Of a stretch of 64,000 nucleotides of DNA, positions 1-9,600 are shown one piece after another. Below the pieces are notes generated by a model that was not told the DNA's origin, did no database searches, and saw nothing but the letters and a program-made list of their open reading frames with translations. Source of the stretch: Octadecabacter sp. SW4 (GTDB lineage Bacteria > Pseudomonadota > Alphaproteobacteria > Rhodobacterales > Rhodobacteraceae); the NCBI RefSeq assembly GCF_008065155.1, contig NZ_CP042821.1, forward strand, positions 39,884 through 103,883. Reading direction: 5' to 3'. How positions within the stretch are numbered: position 1 is the stretch's first letter; each line of letters starts with the position of its first letter. The translations under genes were made by a program, and so were the position numbers.

Positions 1-1
1 T

Positions 2-3000
2 GAGATCTATGCTCGCTATCGCCCGCAGCGGATCGACATTGCGGGTGCACAGGAACACCCAACGCCGCTGGTGGAAAGCATTGCGATGGCCTCGGTCGCA
101 CCACCCGTGCCTTCTTTGCGGGCCGCCGAGGGGCTGCGCCTGCCGAACCGATTGATTGCAGAGGGGCATCTCTCTGAAGCCCAGCTGGAAACCATCATCA
201 TGGCCAACGATGCCCACGGGCGGGATTTGCCCGGCAAGTTCACCATCGATGACGACCAGACCAAGATGCTGCGCAGTGATGAGGCGGCGGCGGCCCGTGC
301 CTACCGCTTGGGATATTTCCTCGGTGACGGCACCGGCTGCGGTAAGGGCCGCGAGTGCGCAGGCCTCATTCTGGTCAATTGGCTCTCGGGACGGCGCAAA
401 GCCGTCTGGGTATCAAAATCCGCCACTCTGATTGAGGACGCCGTGCGCGATTGGACCGATCTCGGCGGCTCGCCCGCAGATATCCAGCCGCTCTCGAAAT
501 GGAAGCCCGACCAACCTGTCACCATGGGCGACGGCATCCTGTTCGTGACCTATGCCACGCTGCGGTCCTCCGGCAAATGCGGTACGACACGTTTGAACCA
601 GCTGCTCGCGTGGATGGGAGACGACTTTGATGGCGTGCTCGCGTTTGACGAGGCCCACGCGATGCAAAATGCGGCTGGATCGGAGCAGGGCAGGGGGGCA
701 AAACCGTCCCAGCAGGGCCTTGCGGGTCTGCGCCTGCAACTCGCCACTCCGCGCGCTCGCGTCTTCTATGTCTCGGCGACGGGGGCCACATCTGTCCACA
801 ATCTCGCCTATGCATCCCGGCTTGGGCTTTGGGGCCAAGGACCTGAATACCCGTTCCCGAGCCGCGAGAGCTTCGTCTCAGCGATGGAGGCGGGCGGTGT
901 GGCGGCAATGGAGGTGGTGGCCCGCGATCTCAAAACACTCGGGTTCTACACCGCGCGGGCGCTGAGTTTTGACGGGGTCGAATACGATGTGCTGGAACAT
1001 GCACTGACGTCTGCCCAAACAGAGATCTACGACGCCTATGCGGGCGCGTTCCGCACGATTCACCATAACTTAGAGGCTGCACTGACCGCGACAGGCGTCA
1101 ATGATGCCTCGGGAGAGACAAATGCCTCTGCCGCAAAAGCCTCCGCCAAGTCGCGGTTCGAGAGCACAAAGCAGCGCTTCTTCAATCATCTGCTGATGGG
1201 CATGAAAGCCCCATCAATTGTCAGCGCCATTCAGCAGGACCTATCTGACGGCTATGCATGCGTTATCCAAGTGGTCTCGACGGGCGAAAGCCTTTTGAAA
1301 CGGCGCTTGGAGGTGATGGACCCCGATGATGAGCTGGTCGAAGGCGCGCTGACGCCGCGCGACTACGTGCTTGGCTATCTCGAACAGGCTTTTCCGATCT
1401 ACACCCAGAAGCTGGTCGAGATTGACGGCAATGTCGTCGCAGAGCCACTGCGGGATGAAACAGGGGCCTTGGTCGTCTCCCGTGAAGCCTTAGCATTGCG
1501 GGACGAGGCGATGATGGACCTGATGGCGCTGGCCCCGATCCCCGCGGCACTGGATCAAATTCTCTGGGCGTTCGGGGATGAAGCCGTCGCAGAAGTCACA
1601 GGGCGATCTATTCGCCCGCTCAAATCGAGCGACGGCGCGCTCTTCATCGAAAAACGCGCGGCCAGCAGCAATTCATCCGAGACGCAGGCCTTTATGGATG
1701 GGGAGAAAAACATCCTGATCTTCTCGGATGCAGGTGGCACGGGGCGATCCTATCACGCGGCGCAAACAGCGAAAAATCAAAAACGGCGTCGCCATTACTT
1801 GCTGGAGCCCGGCTGGCGCGCGGACGCAGCCATTCAGGGACTTGGGCGCACGCATCGCTCCGCCCAGGTCAGCGCGCCGTTCTTCCGGGTCTGTACCTCG
1901 GACGTGCACGGCGAAAAACGCTTCACATCAACCATCAGCAAACGACTTGATCAGCTTGGCGCGCTCACGAAGGGCCAACGTGAGACAGGCTCGCAAGGCA
2001 TGTTTCGCGAGGAGGACAATCTCGAAAGTCCCATCGCGCGATCCGCGCTGCGGGGATACTACGCCGATCTTGCCGCGGGGCGTGCGGAGGCGATGGGCTA
2101 TGAGGTCTTCACAGATTGGACGGCATTGCGCCTGATCGACAAGGATGGCGTGCTGCTCGAAGAATTGCCGCCGATCCAGCGGTTCCTCAACCGGGTGCTG
2201 GCCCTTCCTATCCATATGCAAAACGCACTCTTTGCTGAGTTCATGCAGCGCATTGCGGACCAAACTGAACGTGCGCGGGATGCAGGTACGCTCGATCTTG
2301 GCGTTGAAACGCTGCGAGGCGAGACGATCAAACAGGTCTCGGCGGAGGACCTTTGGACCTGCCCGCAATCGGGTGCAGTGACACGTATCATCGGATTGGA
2401 AGTCACCGAACCTGTTCACATTGCGCGCGCCGATGATGCCCTTCGCAACAACTTCGACAAAGTCTCGATGGTCAATCGCGCGTCGGGGCGGGCAGGGCTG
2501 ATCTCAAAACGCCCGATGCAGATGTATGACGACGACATCGTCACCCTCATGCGCAAGGTGGTTCGCCCAACTGGTAAAACTTATCTCGAGGAGGGCAAGT
2601 TTGAAGCCTCGGCTTGGGAGGCGGTCGAGCAATCAGAGTTCATCCGGCTTTGGGACGATGAGGCCGACAGCCTGCCCAAAACCACCACAACGAAGCTCTT
2701 CCTGCTCACGGGTCTCCTGCTGCCGATCTGGAAGACCATCCCGCCAAGCAACGAGCGTATTTATCGCGTCACGCCCGAGGGCTGTGCGAGCATGATAGGC
2801 CGCACCCTCAGCGAAGAGGGGGCCGCAGCCCTTCGGGCGCGGTTCATGAAAGGGACGCCTCAAACACCAAGTGAGATGCTGACAGCTGCCCTTGGGACGA
2901 CAGCACCCATCGATCTGGGGCGCGGCCTGACGCTGACGCGCCGCCGCGTTGCGGGTGATGTGCGCTTGGAGATTGGTGGGGCGGACAAGGGCACCATCGA

Positions 3001-3148
3001 TGTTCTGAAAGCCCTCGGGTGTTTTACTGAAATCATCGCCTTCCAGCTGCGTGTGTTTGTGCCTCATGGGGCGGGTGTCGATGCGGAAGCGATCCTAACC
3101 CGGATTGTGGGGAATGGAGCAGTGCAGCCGAGCGATCGGGCAGCCTAA
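2..3148 (+). CDS. Strawberry-notch-like DEAD/SNF2-type helicase, 5' end outside window
   Basis: The frame is open from the first bases, so the gene begins upstream; a GTG at 71 is internal. The visible 1,048 residues hold a helicase core: a P-loop GDGTGCGKGR near position 110, a DEAH box (LAFDEAHA) near 215, an SATG motif near 258 and the motif VI-like QGLGRTHRS near 610. This order and the long C-terminal region match the bacterial strawberry-notch proteins of alphaproteobacterial plasmids and ICEs, which usually have a methyltransferase-like N-terminal part; that part would lie outside the window. Cytoplasmic; its exact role in element biology is not established. The next gene is 169 bp downstream. 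The frame shows no break. Family call is confident, function is inferred from fold only. Confidence 0.9.
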   Translation, partial: EIYARYRPQRIDIAGAQEHPTPLVESIAMASVAPPVPSLRAAEGLRLPNRLIAEGHLSEAQLETIIMANDAHGRDLPGKFTIDDDQTKMLRSDEAAAARAYRLGYFLGDGTGCGKGRECAGLILVNWLSGRRKAVWVSKSATLIEDAVRDWTDLGGSPADIQPLSKWKPDQPVTMGDGILFVTYATLRSSGKCGTTRLNQLLAWMGDDFDGVLAFDEAHAMQNAAGSEQGRGAKPSQQGLAGLRLQLATPRARVFYVSATGATSVHNLAYASRLGLWGQGPEYPFPSRESFVSAMEAGGVAAMEVVARDLKTLGFYTARALSFDGVEYDVLEHALTSAQTEIYDAYAGAFRTIHHNLEAALTATGVNDASGETNASAAKASAKSRFESTKQRFFNHLLMGMKAPSIVSAIQQDLSDGYACVIQVVSTGESLLKRRLEVMDPDDELVEGALTPRDYVLGYLEQAFPIYTQKLVEIDGNVVAEPLRDETGALVVSREALALRDEAMMDLMALAPIPAALDQILWAFGDEAVAEVTGRSIRPLKSSDGALFIEKRAASSNSSETQAFMDGEKNILIFSDAGGTGRSYHAAQTAKNQKRRRHYLLEPGWRADAAIQGLGRTHRSAQVSAPFFRVCTSDVHGEKRFTSTISKRLDQLGALTKGQRETGSQGMFREEDNLESPIARSALRGYYADLAAGRAEAMGYEVFTDWTALRLIDKDGVLLEELPPIQRFLNRVLALPIHMQNALFAEFMQRIADQTERARDAGTLDLGVETLRGETIKQVSAEDLWTCPQSGAVTRIIGLEVTEPVHIARADDALRNNFDKVSMVNRASGRAGLISKRPMQMYDDDIVTLMRKVVRPTGKTYLEEGKFEASAWEAVEQSEFIRLWDDEADSLPKTTTTKLFLLTGLLLPIWKTIPPSNERIYRVTPEGCASMIGRTLSEEGAAALRARFMKGTPQTPSEMLTAALGTTAPIDLGRGLTLTRRRVAGDVRLEIGGADKGTIDVLKALGCFTEIIAFQLRVFVPHGAGVDAEAILTRIVGNGAVQPSDRAA

Positions 3149-3317
3149 AGAGAAAGCCTGCTTCTGGTCGGGTGTGCGGGATTGGGTCTAATCAGGTGCC
3201 GCTTCACAGCGGTGCTGCGCGCTTCGATCCCGTTCCTACCTCAACAGCAATCCAGATGGTCCTGGTCCCATCTTGGGGACAGGCATTGTCAAACACCCCC
3301 AACAAAAGGAACACACC

Positions 3318-3704
3318 ATGACAGACACAAACATTGACTTCGCCAGCACAATGGAAAAATGGGCCGCCGAGCGCGATGCCGAAAACAAAGAAAACCGCGC
3401 AAATCTGCTTGCGCAGTTGCGCACCCTTGGCCTCACCGAGGTGACAGCAGAATATGAAGGCTACGGCGATTCAGGCAATGTCGAGGACATCACCCTGCAG
3501 CCGAGTGGCATTGCGCTGCCTTCTGAACTTTCCAACCAGCTAGATGACTTCGCTTGGGCATTTGCCTATCAGCAGCACCCGGGTTTCGAGAATAACGATG
3601 GCGGCTACGGCACGCTGACGTGGAATCTCACCAAAGACAGCATCGACCTCGATCATGCTGACCGCTTTGTCGACAGCACCCACAGCTATCACGAGGGGCT
3701 TTGA
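3318..3704 (+). CDS. DUF6878 family protein
   Basis: This is a 128-residue acidic cytoplasmic protein. The ATG at 3318 is preceded by AAAGGA at 3305-3310, which is why I prefer it over the upstream in-frame start at 3273. The sequence resembles a family (DUF6878) found in Rhodobacterales plasmid and ICE clusters next to strawberry-notch helicases and DUF6915 genes. No catalytic motif is visible. One base separates its TGA from the next ATG, so the two are probably co-translated. Function unknown. Confidence 0.75.
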   Translation: MTDTNIDFASTMEKWAAERDAENKENRANLLAQLRTLGLTEVTAEYEGYGDSGNVEDITLQPSGIALPSELSNQLDDFAWAFAYQQHPGFENNDGGYGTLTWNLTKDSIDLDHADRFVDSTHSYHEGL

Positions 3705-3705
3705 T

Positions 3706-4152
3706 ATGGCGCATCCCCTGCATCACGCCGAAAGCTCGGCGCGAAAATTCGGTGGCAAACCTTCCGACTATCAAGCCATCCATGATTGGTTCGATTCCTC
3801 CAAAGCACATATGGCGTTCTTTACGCATCGGGCCTTGCGGCATCACACGCAAGGCATCTTCGAGGCAGAACAGATGTTTGGCCTGGCGATCACAAATTCC
3901 GCGGGGCGCGTCATTCCCGTCCGCTGGATCGGCGAGCAGCATGTGAAGGAAGATTGTCAGGGACGCGTTCCGAGCATGGCCGACTGGTTCCGGCGCATCC
4001 AACCCGAGGGTTGGATGGCCAATGGGCATATTGATCTGGTGCAAACTGAACTTGGCAGCGATCCGAGTGCCGATTGGATCGCAGACGTCACTACCGGCAA
4101 AACCATCCTTGGGTTCAAGGATTGGATGGATGCGCGCACGGTCCAGTGCTGA
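3706..4152 (+). CDS. DUF6915 family protein
   Basis: This protein has 148 residues and starts at the ATG one base after the preceding stop. It is rich in His and Trp (HPLHHAES, HRALRHH, PVRWIGEQHV), the pattern of the DUF6915 family, which travels with DUF6878 in these elements. The conserved histidines could bind metal, but that is a guess. A terminator-like hairpin follows at 4190, closing the two-gene unit. Function unknown. Confidence 0.75.
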   Translation: MAHPLHHAESSARKFGGKPSDYQAIHDWFDSSKAHMAFFTHRALRHHTQGIFEAEQMFGLAITNSAGRVIPVRWIGEQHVKEDCQGRVPSMADWFRRIQPEGWMANGHIDLVQTELGSDPSADWIADVTTGKTILGFKDWMDARTVQC

Positions 4153-4189
4153 ACCAAAACCCTATCTGCACCCATCATCCAATCTCACC

Positions 4190-4222
4190 GCCTCCGCGAC
4201 TTCACAGTCTCGGAGGCTTTTT
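4190..4222 (+). terminator. Rho-independent terminator after DUF6915
   Basis: GCCTCCG at 4190-4196 pairs perfectly with CGGAGGC at 4211-4217 across a 14-nt loop and is followed by five Ts (4218-4222). Confidence 0.7.
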
Positions 4223-4243
4223 GCCCCGACTAAGGAGCCTCTG

Positions 4244-4485
4244 ATGAATATCGAAGACATCAAAACCGCACTCGATGCAGGTAAGACCGTGCATTGGGCC
4301 AACACTGGCTACGTCGTGCGCAAGGACCGTCTAGGACAATATCTGATCGTTTATTTGCCAAACGGGGCGCGATCGGTCTGACCAATCGTGCCGGAACCCA
4401 ACTCAATGGTGCGGAAGGTGAGTTCTTCATCGCGGACTGTGAGATCGCCTTGCGGGGGCATCACTGCGAGGGTCAGTCAGAATAA
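4244..4485 (+). pseudogene. Small conserved hypothetical protein, frameshifted
   Basis: An ATG at 4244 with AAGGAG just upstream opens a 45-codon frame that ends with a TGA at 4379-4381. Just before that point the sequence continues sensibly in another frame (AIGLTNRAGTQLNGAEGEFF) until a TAA at 4483-4485. Removing one CG dinucleotide from the GCGCG at about 4366-4371, or adding one base there, restores a single protein of about 79 residues. From memory, similar short proteins that read through this junction occur in related plasmids. Either a recent 2-nt tandem duplication or a sequence error. Function unknown. Confidence 0.55.
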
Positions 4486-4581
4486 ATGGGAGGTGATCTA
4501 TGCGGCACTGTCCCAATCCACAAATAGCGCGATTCCCCAACGGGAAGGTCGGGAGAAAGTTGAAAGCATCTGTCTTGAAAA

Positions 4582-5562
4582 TCAAGGCCTGACTTCGCAC
4601 CAAGGCCGATTTTCGCGAAGCAGAGTATTTGCTAAGATGAGCAGTTTCCGCATGACGGCGGTGATTGCGACTTTGAACGGCTTTCCAGCGTTCTTGAGTC
4701 TTTCATAGAAGCGCATCATTTCCTTATTCCAACGGATTGCGACAACCGCCGCCATGTAAACCACATCTCGAACCTGTTTCCTGCCGCCTCCGATTCTGCG
4801 TTGCCCGCGAAACTGCCCTGAATCTCGATTGATTGGCGCGACACCGGCGAGCGCTGCGATCTGGCGGGAGTTAGCTTGACCAAGTTCATCCAGCTCGCAG
4901 ATTAAAGTCGCGGCGATTGTGGGTCCAATGCCTGGGATGGACGTTAGAATGTCGTACTTCTCGACCATCTGTGCGTCAGTCGCGATAAGTGCCAAAGTCT
5001 GTTCTTCCAAGTCTTTGCAGTGCCGCCGGCACAGGCGCACCCGCTCTTCGATCTGCGCACGAACATGATCTAGTTTGGTCTGTGACTTCTGTTGCTTGAG
5101 AATGGTGAGCTCATCAACAATCTGTCTCCGAGCAACAATCATTTCAGTAACTTGAGCATTTAGAGGTGATGGAGGCACTGAGGTTGGTGGTCGCGTGGCG
5201 TCACCGAACCGCGCGAGCATTTGCGCATCTATTTTGTCAGTCTTTGCCAATCGGCCAATTGATCTCGCAAAGTTTCGGCTTCGTGCAGGATTAGTAACAG
5301 CGGTATTGATGCCGGCTGCATGAAGTTGCTGATGAGCAAGCCAGTGATAACGACCTGTCGCCTCCAGAACCAATAGTTCGATCTGATGTTTACGGCATAT
5401 TCGTAGCAGCAGCTCTACGCCTTTTCGATTATTTGGAACATTATGCCATTCGTTGCTTTGAAGGACATATGCGTCCAGCTGATCCTTGCTGACGTCCACG
5501 CCCATGACAGCAAGTTCTTCCGCTTTTTTGGTGGGTTTCTTTTCTTGTATACGGGACATCAA
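4582..5562 (-). CDS. IS110-family transposase (DEDD recombinase)
   Basis: This is a full-length, uninterrupted 326-residue transposase. The N-terminal RuvC-like DEDD domain shows GVDVSKD near residue 21, LEATGRY near 66 and the K-T-D-KIDA segment near 107. The C-terminal Tnp_20 part has the helix-hairpin-helix SIPGIGPTIAA near 210 and the conserved region ending GGRKQVRDVVYMAA, where the catalytic serine of the family lies. IS110 enzymes work with a bridge RNA read from the element's own noncoding end; the leader at 5563-5690 is the place to look. Probably functional. Confidence 0.92.
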   Translation of the reverse strand: MMSRIQEKKPTKKAEELAVMGVDVSKDQLDAYVLQSNEWHNVPNNRKGVELLLRICRKHQIELLVLEATGRYHWLAHQQLHAAGINTAVTNPARSRNFARSIGRLAKTDKIDAQMLARFGDATRPPTSVPPSPLNAQVTEMIVARRQIVDELTILKQQKSQTKLDHVRAQIEERVRLCRRHCKDLEEQTLALIATDAQMVEKYDILTSIPGIGPTIAATLICELDELGQANSRQIAALAGVAPINRDSGQFRGQRRIGGGRKQVRDVVYMAAVVAIRWNKEMMRFYERLKNAGKPFKVAITAVMRKLLILANTLLRENRPWCEVRP

Positions 5563-5597
5563 TGACTCCCCTCCATCTGTTCAGAACCGGTCCAATA

Positions 5598-5662
5598 GAA
5601 AAGGGGCCGACCAAGCTTTCCAACGGTCCCAAGTGACCTTCAGGCTTTCGGTCCGGCCCCCC
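5598..5662 (-). ncRNA. Structured leader of the IS110 element, candidate bridge RNA segment
   Basis: Upstream of the transposase, GGGGCCGACC at 5603-5612 pairs with GGTCCGGCCCC at 5650-5660 with a single bulge, and AAGC at 5613-5616 extends the stem to GCTT at 5644-5647. In IS110-group elements the bridge RNA is encoded in this 5' noncoding end. Assignment rests on position and pairing only; the guide loops were not identified. Confidence 0.3.
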
Positions 5663-5834
5663 TGGGCAAGTTAGCAATTCCGTACCCAGTTTGCGACGTC
5701 CCGAACGAGGAAACGCTGCACCATTAAAGATACAAGCAGGCTTTCTGATTTGTGATCCCTCAAGGGGTCGAGAAAGCAATCTCGGATGGTCTGGCAAGAC
5801 GTCGGGCCCCGATAACCCAAGAAGGATAAGACCC

Positions 5835-6563
5835 ATGTTCGCAGGAACCCTTACCAAAAACGCCGACACCACCGCGGCAATCTTTACCGGCACAATTCGT
5901 AACACCAAGTTCGACATCGAGATCCAGTTGGAAACCCGCACCAAGATGTCAGAACGCAGTCCGGACTATGACGTCACCGCCGTCAATAAATCAGGCCGCA
6001 AGGTCCGCATCGGCACGGCCTGGAATGAGACCGGTAATACCAGCGGCAATCCCTATATCTCGATGCAGCTGGATGTTGGTCTTGGGCCGTTCCGCGTCAA
6101 CGCCGTCCAGACGCAGGAAGCGCGTAAAGCCAAGAGCGAAGACTTCGAGATCATCCCGCTGGTCTCAAATGGGGCGATGAAGTCTGGCTCAATCTCAGGC
6201 GAATTGACCGCCATGGATGCTGACAATGCCTTCGCTGGTTACATCGCCAACATGATGTTTGATCTGGACTTTATGCTGATCGAGAATGACTACAAGACGG
6301 AAGAGACGCACCCAGATTACCGGATTGAGGTTAGCTCTCCAAAAGGAAAGCCGATCCGCGTTGGCTCCGCTTGGATGGCCAAGAGCAACCGGACGGGGCA
6401 CGACTACGTCTCGCTGTTGATCAACACACCCGACGGCGATTTACGCGTCAACGCCGTGCAGAACGAGGAGCAGCGCGGTGGGCAGACGTTCTCGATCATC
6501 CCGTTTGTGCAGAGCGGAGATCAGCAGCCCGACGCAAGCGGTGGATTGTCACTGGTTGCTTGA
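5835..6563 (+). CDS. Tandem DUF736 protein
   Basis: This protein has 242 residues. The ATG at 5835 is preceded by AAGGA at 5822-5826; the upstream open frame to 5691 lacks such a site. It contains two DUF736 units, roughly residues 1-115 and 125-235. Each has the sequence of strands seen in the family: a Y-IAN or FTG start, a PDY(D/R) turn, an RIG(T/S)AW segment and a RVNAVQ motif (both halves carry VNAVQ). DUF736 proteins are usually single-domain (about 100 residues) and cluster with conjugation genes in alphaproteobacterial plasmids; a DNA-related role has been suggested but not shown. A terminator follows at 6592. Confidence 0.85.
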   Translation: MFAGTLTKNADTTAAIFTGTIRNTKFDIEIQLETRTKMSERSPDYDVTAVNKSGRKVRIGTAWNETGNTSGNPYISMQLDVGLGPFRVNAVQTQEARKAKSEDFEIIPLVSNGAMKSGSISGELTAMDADNAFAGYIANMMFDLDFMLIENDYKTEETHPDYRIEVSSPKGKPIRVGSAWMAKSNRTGHDYVSLLINTPDGDLRVNAVQNEEQRGGQTFSIIPFVQSGDQQPDASGGLSLVA

Positions 6564-6591
6564 TCGAAGCGAAGCCATCGACTGACAGAAC

Positions 6592-6623
6592 AGGGGAGTC
6601 GCGGCAACGTGGCTCCCCTTTTT
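6592..6623 (+). terminator. Terminator between the convergent DUF736 and dnaE2 genes
   Basis: AGGGGAG at 6592-6598 pairs with CTCCCCT at 6613-6619 and a run of Ts follows to 6623. It lies 30 bp before the stop of the convergent dnaE2 gene. Confidence 0.7.
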
Positions 6624-6653
6624 CGTGTCTGTGCGGCTGAAAGGCACTCTACC

Positions 6654-9600
6654 CTAGTGAAAATCCCGGCTCGGGAAGAGCTTCTTTGCTTGTTCGCGTG
6701 GATGGCGAGCTGATGTCCTACCGTTGTTGCCAACTGTGTCGGTCGAACCTCCTTCGTGCCCATTGTCGGTTTCAAGTTGTGGTTTCCCCAAGGTTGCCAG
6801 CATCGGCGAGAGGTCTTCGATCCGTTCTGCAATTAAATGAACGACCAGCCCCTCACGTTCGATCCGACCTGTGACGCGCAACAGACGCCCCGCAATCACC
6901 GCTTTGCGGAACGTCTCATAGACCTTGCTCCAGACCACGACGTTGGAGACGCCGGTCTCGTCTTCTAGGGTTAGAAAGATCACGCCTGCCGCTGTGCCGG
7001 GCCGTTGGCGGGTGATGACAAGACCTGTCACGGTGACGCGGCCTGTCGCCGTCATCAATCGGTCATGTGGCAGACTCTCTGGTAGGCGTGGGCGCAGCAA
7101 TTCCAGCGGATGCGCCCGTAAGGACAGGCGCAGCGACAGGTAATCCTCAATCACCTCTTGCCCGAGGGTCATGGCAGGCAGAGTGACCTCCGGTTCCACC
7201 CCACCTTCGCCGTCGATGCCAAACAGTGGCAATGGTTTTGGGGCACGCAAAGCGCGGGCCGCCCAAAGAGCATCACGGCGCGACAGGCCGAGAGCCGCAA
7301 AGGCGTCTCCCTCGGCGAGCCGTTCCAACGCATCTGGGCGCACCCCTGCACGTCGCCACAGGCTTTCGACATCTGGATAGCCATTGCCACGCGCCGCCGC
7401 AGTCCACTCTGCATCTTCTTCGCGCATACCTTTGATTTGGCGAAACCCAAGACGCAGTGCCAGTTTCCCATCCGCGCGGGGCTCCAGCGTGCAGTCCCAC
7501 AGCGAATGGTTGACCGATACCGGCCGAACCTCGACGCCATGATCGCGCGCATCCCTCACCAGCTGGGACGGTGCATAGAACCCCATCGGCTGACTGTTCA
7601 GCAGCCCACAGGTGAACACTTCAGGGTGATGGCATTTGAGCCAAGCCGAGACATAGACCAGCCGCGCGAAGCTGGCCGCATGGCTTTCCGGAAACCCATA
7701 TGAGCCAAAACCCTCAATTTGAGCAAAACAACGCTGTGCAAAATCTGCGTCATATCCCCGCGCCAACATCCCAGAGATAAAACGGTCCCGAAAAGCGCCA
7801 ATGGTGCCCATGCGCTTGAAGGTGGCGAGCGATCGGCGGAGCCGGTCGGCTTCTGCCGCCGAAAACCCGGCAGCGACCACGGCGATCTGCATTGCCTGTT
7901 CCTGAAACAGCGGCACGCCGTAGGTGCGGCCCAGCACCTCCATCATCGCAGGGCCAAGGTCTTCGACCCTTTCCTTGCCCTGACGGCGGTTGATGAACGG
8001 ATGCACCATGCCACCCTGAATCGGCCCTGGTCTGATGATCGCGACTTCGCAGACCAAATCGTAGAATGTGCGCGGCAGCATCCGGGGCAAAAAGTTGAGC
8101 TGCGCGCGGCTTTCCACCTGAAACACCCCGACGGCATCAGCGCGACACAGCATATCATACACAACCGGATCCTCTGGCGGCACATTCGCCAGCGTCAGCT
8201 GTTGCCCACGAAAATCTACCAGCAGCGCAAACGCTTTGCGAATACAGGTCAACATTCCCAAAGCGAGAATATCGACCTTCAGCAGGCCAAGCGCGTTGAT
8301 ATCATCTTTGTCCCATTCGATCACTGTCCGATCGTCCATCGCCGCGTTTTCAATCGGACAAAGTTCATCAAGCCTCCCATGGGTGATGACAAAGCCGCCC
8401 ACATGCTGGCTCAAATGGCGAGGGAAACCGATAATCTCTCCAATCAACCGCGCCGTCAGCGTGACGCGGGTATCAGCAGGATCGATCCCTGCATCGCGCA
8501 TCCGATCCTCGCCCGGTGCACTGGAGGACCAGCCCCAGATTTGACCGGATAGCCGCGCGATCACGTCCTGACTAAGCCCCATAACTTTGCCCACTTCGCG
8601 GATCGCGGCGCGGGACCGGAAATGGATCACCGTTGCTGTTAGACCTGCGCGGTGGCGGCCATAGCGTTCATAGATCCATTGGATCACCTCTTCGCGGCGC
8701 TCATGCTCGAAATCCACGTCGATGTCAGGCGGTTCACCGCGTTCTTTTGAAATGAAACGCTCGAAGATCAGGGTGATGCTTTCGGGGGGGACTTCGGTCA
8801 TGCCCAGCAGATAACAGACCACGGAATTTGCGGCCGAGCCGCGCCCTTGGCACAAGATGCCTTTCGAGCGGGCAAAGGCGACGATGTCATGCACGGTCAG
8901 GAAATAGGAGGCATATTCCATCTCGCCAATTAGCCGCAACTCTTTCTCCACGCGTGCCGCGATCTTTGCGGGAGCGCCTTTGGGATAGCGCCAGTGCAAC
9001 CCTTCGCGTGACAGCCGCGCAAGCCGGTCTTGGGCGGGTTCACCATCCTGCGCCTCATCGGGGTATTGATATCGCAGATCATCGAGGTGAAACGCGCACC
9101 TGTCTGCGATTTCCAGCGTGCGGCGGATCGCGGCGGGGTAGCGGTGAAACATCCGCGCCATTTCACTTGCGGATTTCAGGCGATGCTCGCCATTGGCCAG
9201 ACGATGCTCACCGATACTGTCGATGGTGCAGCCGATCCGCAGGCAGGTCAGCACATCAGCTAGTGGACGCCGCGCCGAGCGGTGCATCATCACCTCACCC
9301 ACCGCAACCATTGGCAGGCCGGTGGTTTGGGAGAGTTGCCCCAGCAGGTTGATCCGTATCTGATCACGTCCGTCGTAAAGTGGTGCCGCTCCGAGGAAAC
9401 ACTGACCGGGAAAAGCCCGCGACAGAGTGCGCAGCTCACCGGGCACATCAATCTTGGGCGTGCCTTCCAATAGATCGGGTGGCAGGGCAATCAGCACCAT
9501 TCCAGCGCCCCACTCCAGAAGGTCTTTGCGCGTCAGGTGGCATTGGCCCTTCTCTGCCCGTCGTTTGCCAAGCGAGAGAAGCCGGGTCAACCGCCCCCAC

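Larger units (their letters stand above)
4570..5670 (-). mobile_element. IS110-family insertion sequence (ends not resolved)
   Basis: The element is defined by the transposase at 4582-5562 and the structured noncoding leader upstream of it. IS110 elements lack clear terminal inverted repeats and target duplications, so the limits given are only approximate. It sits between the frameshifted small gene and the DUF736 gene and does not visibly interrupt either. Confidence 0.5.
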
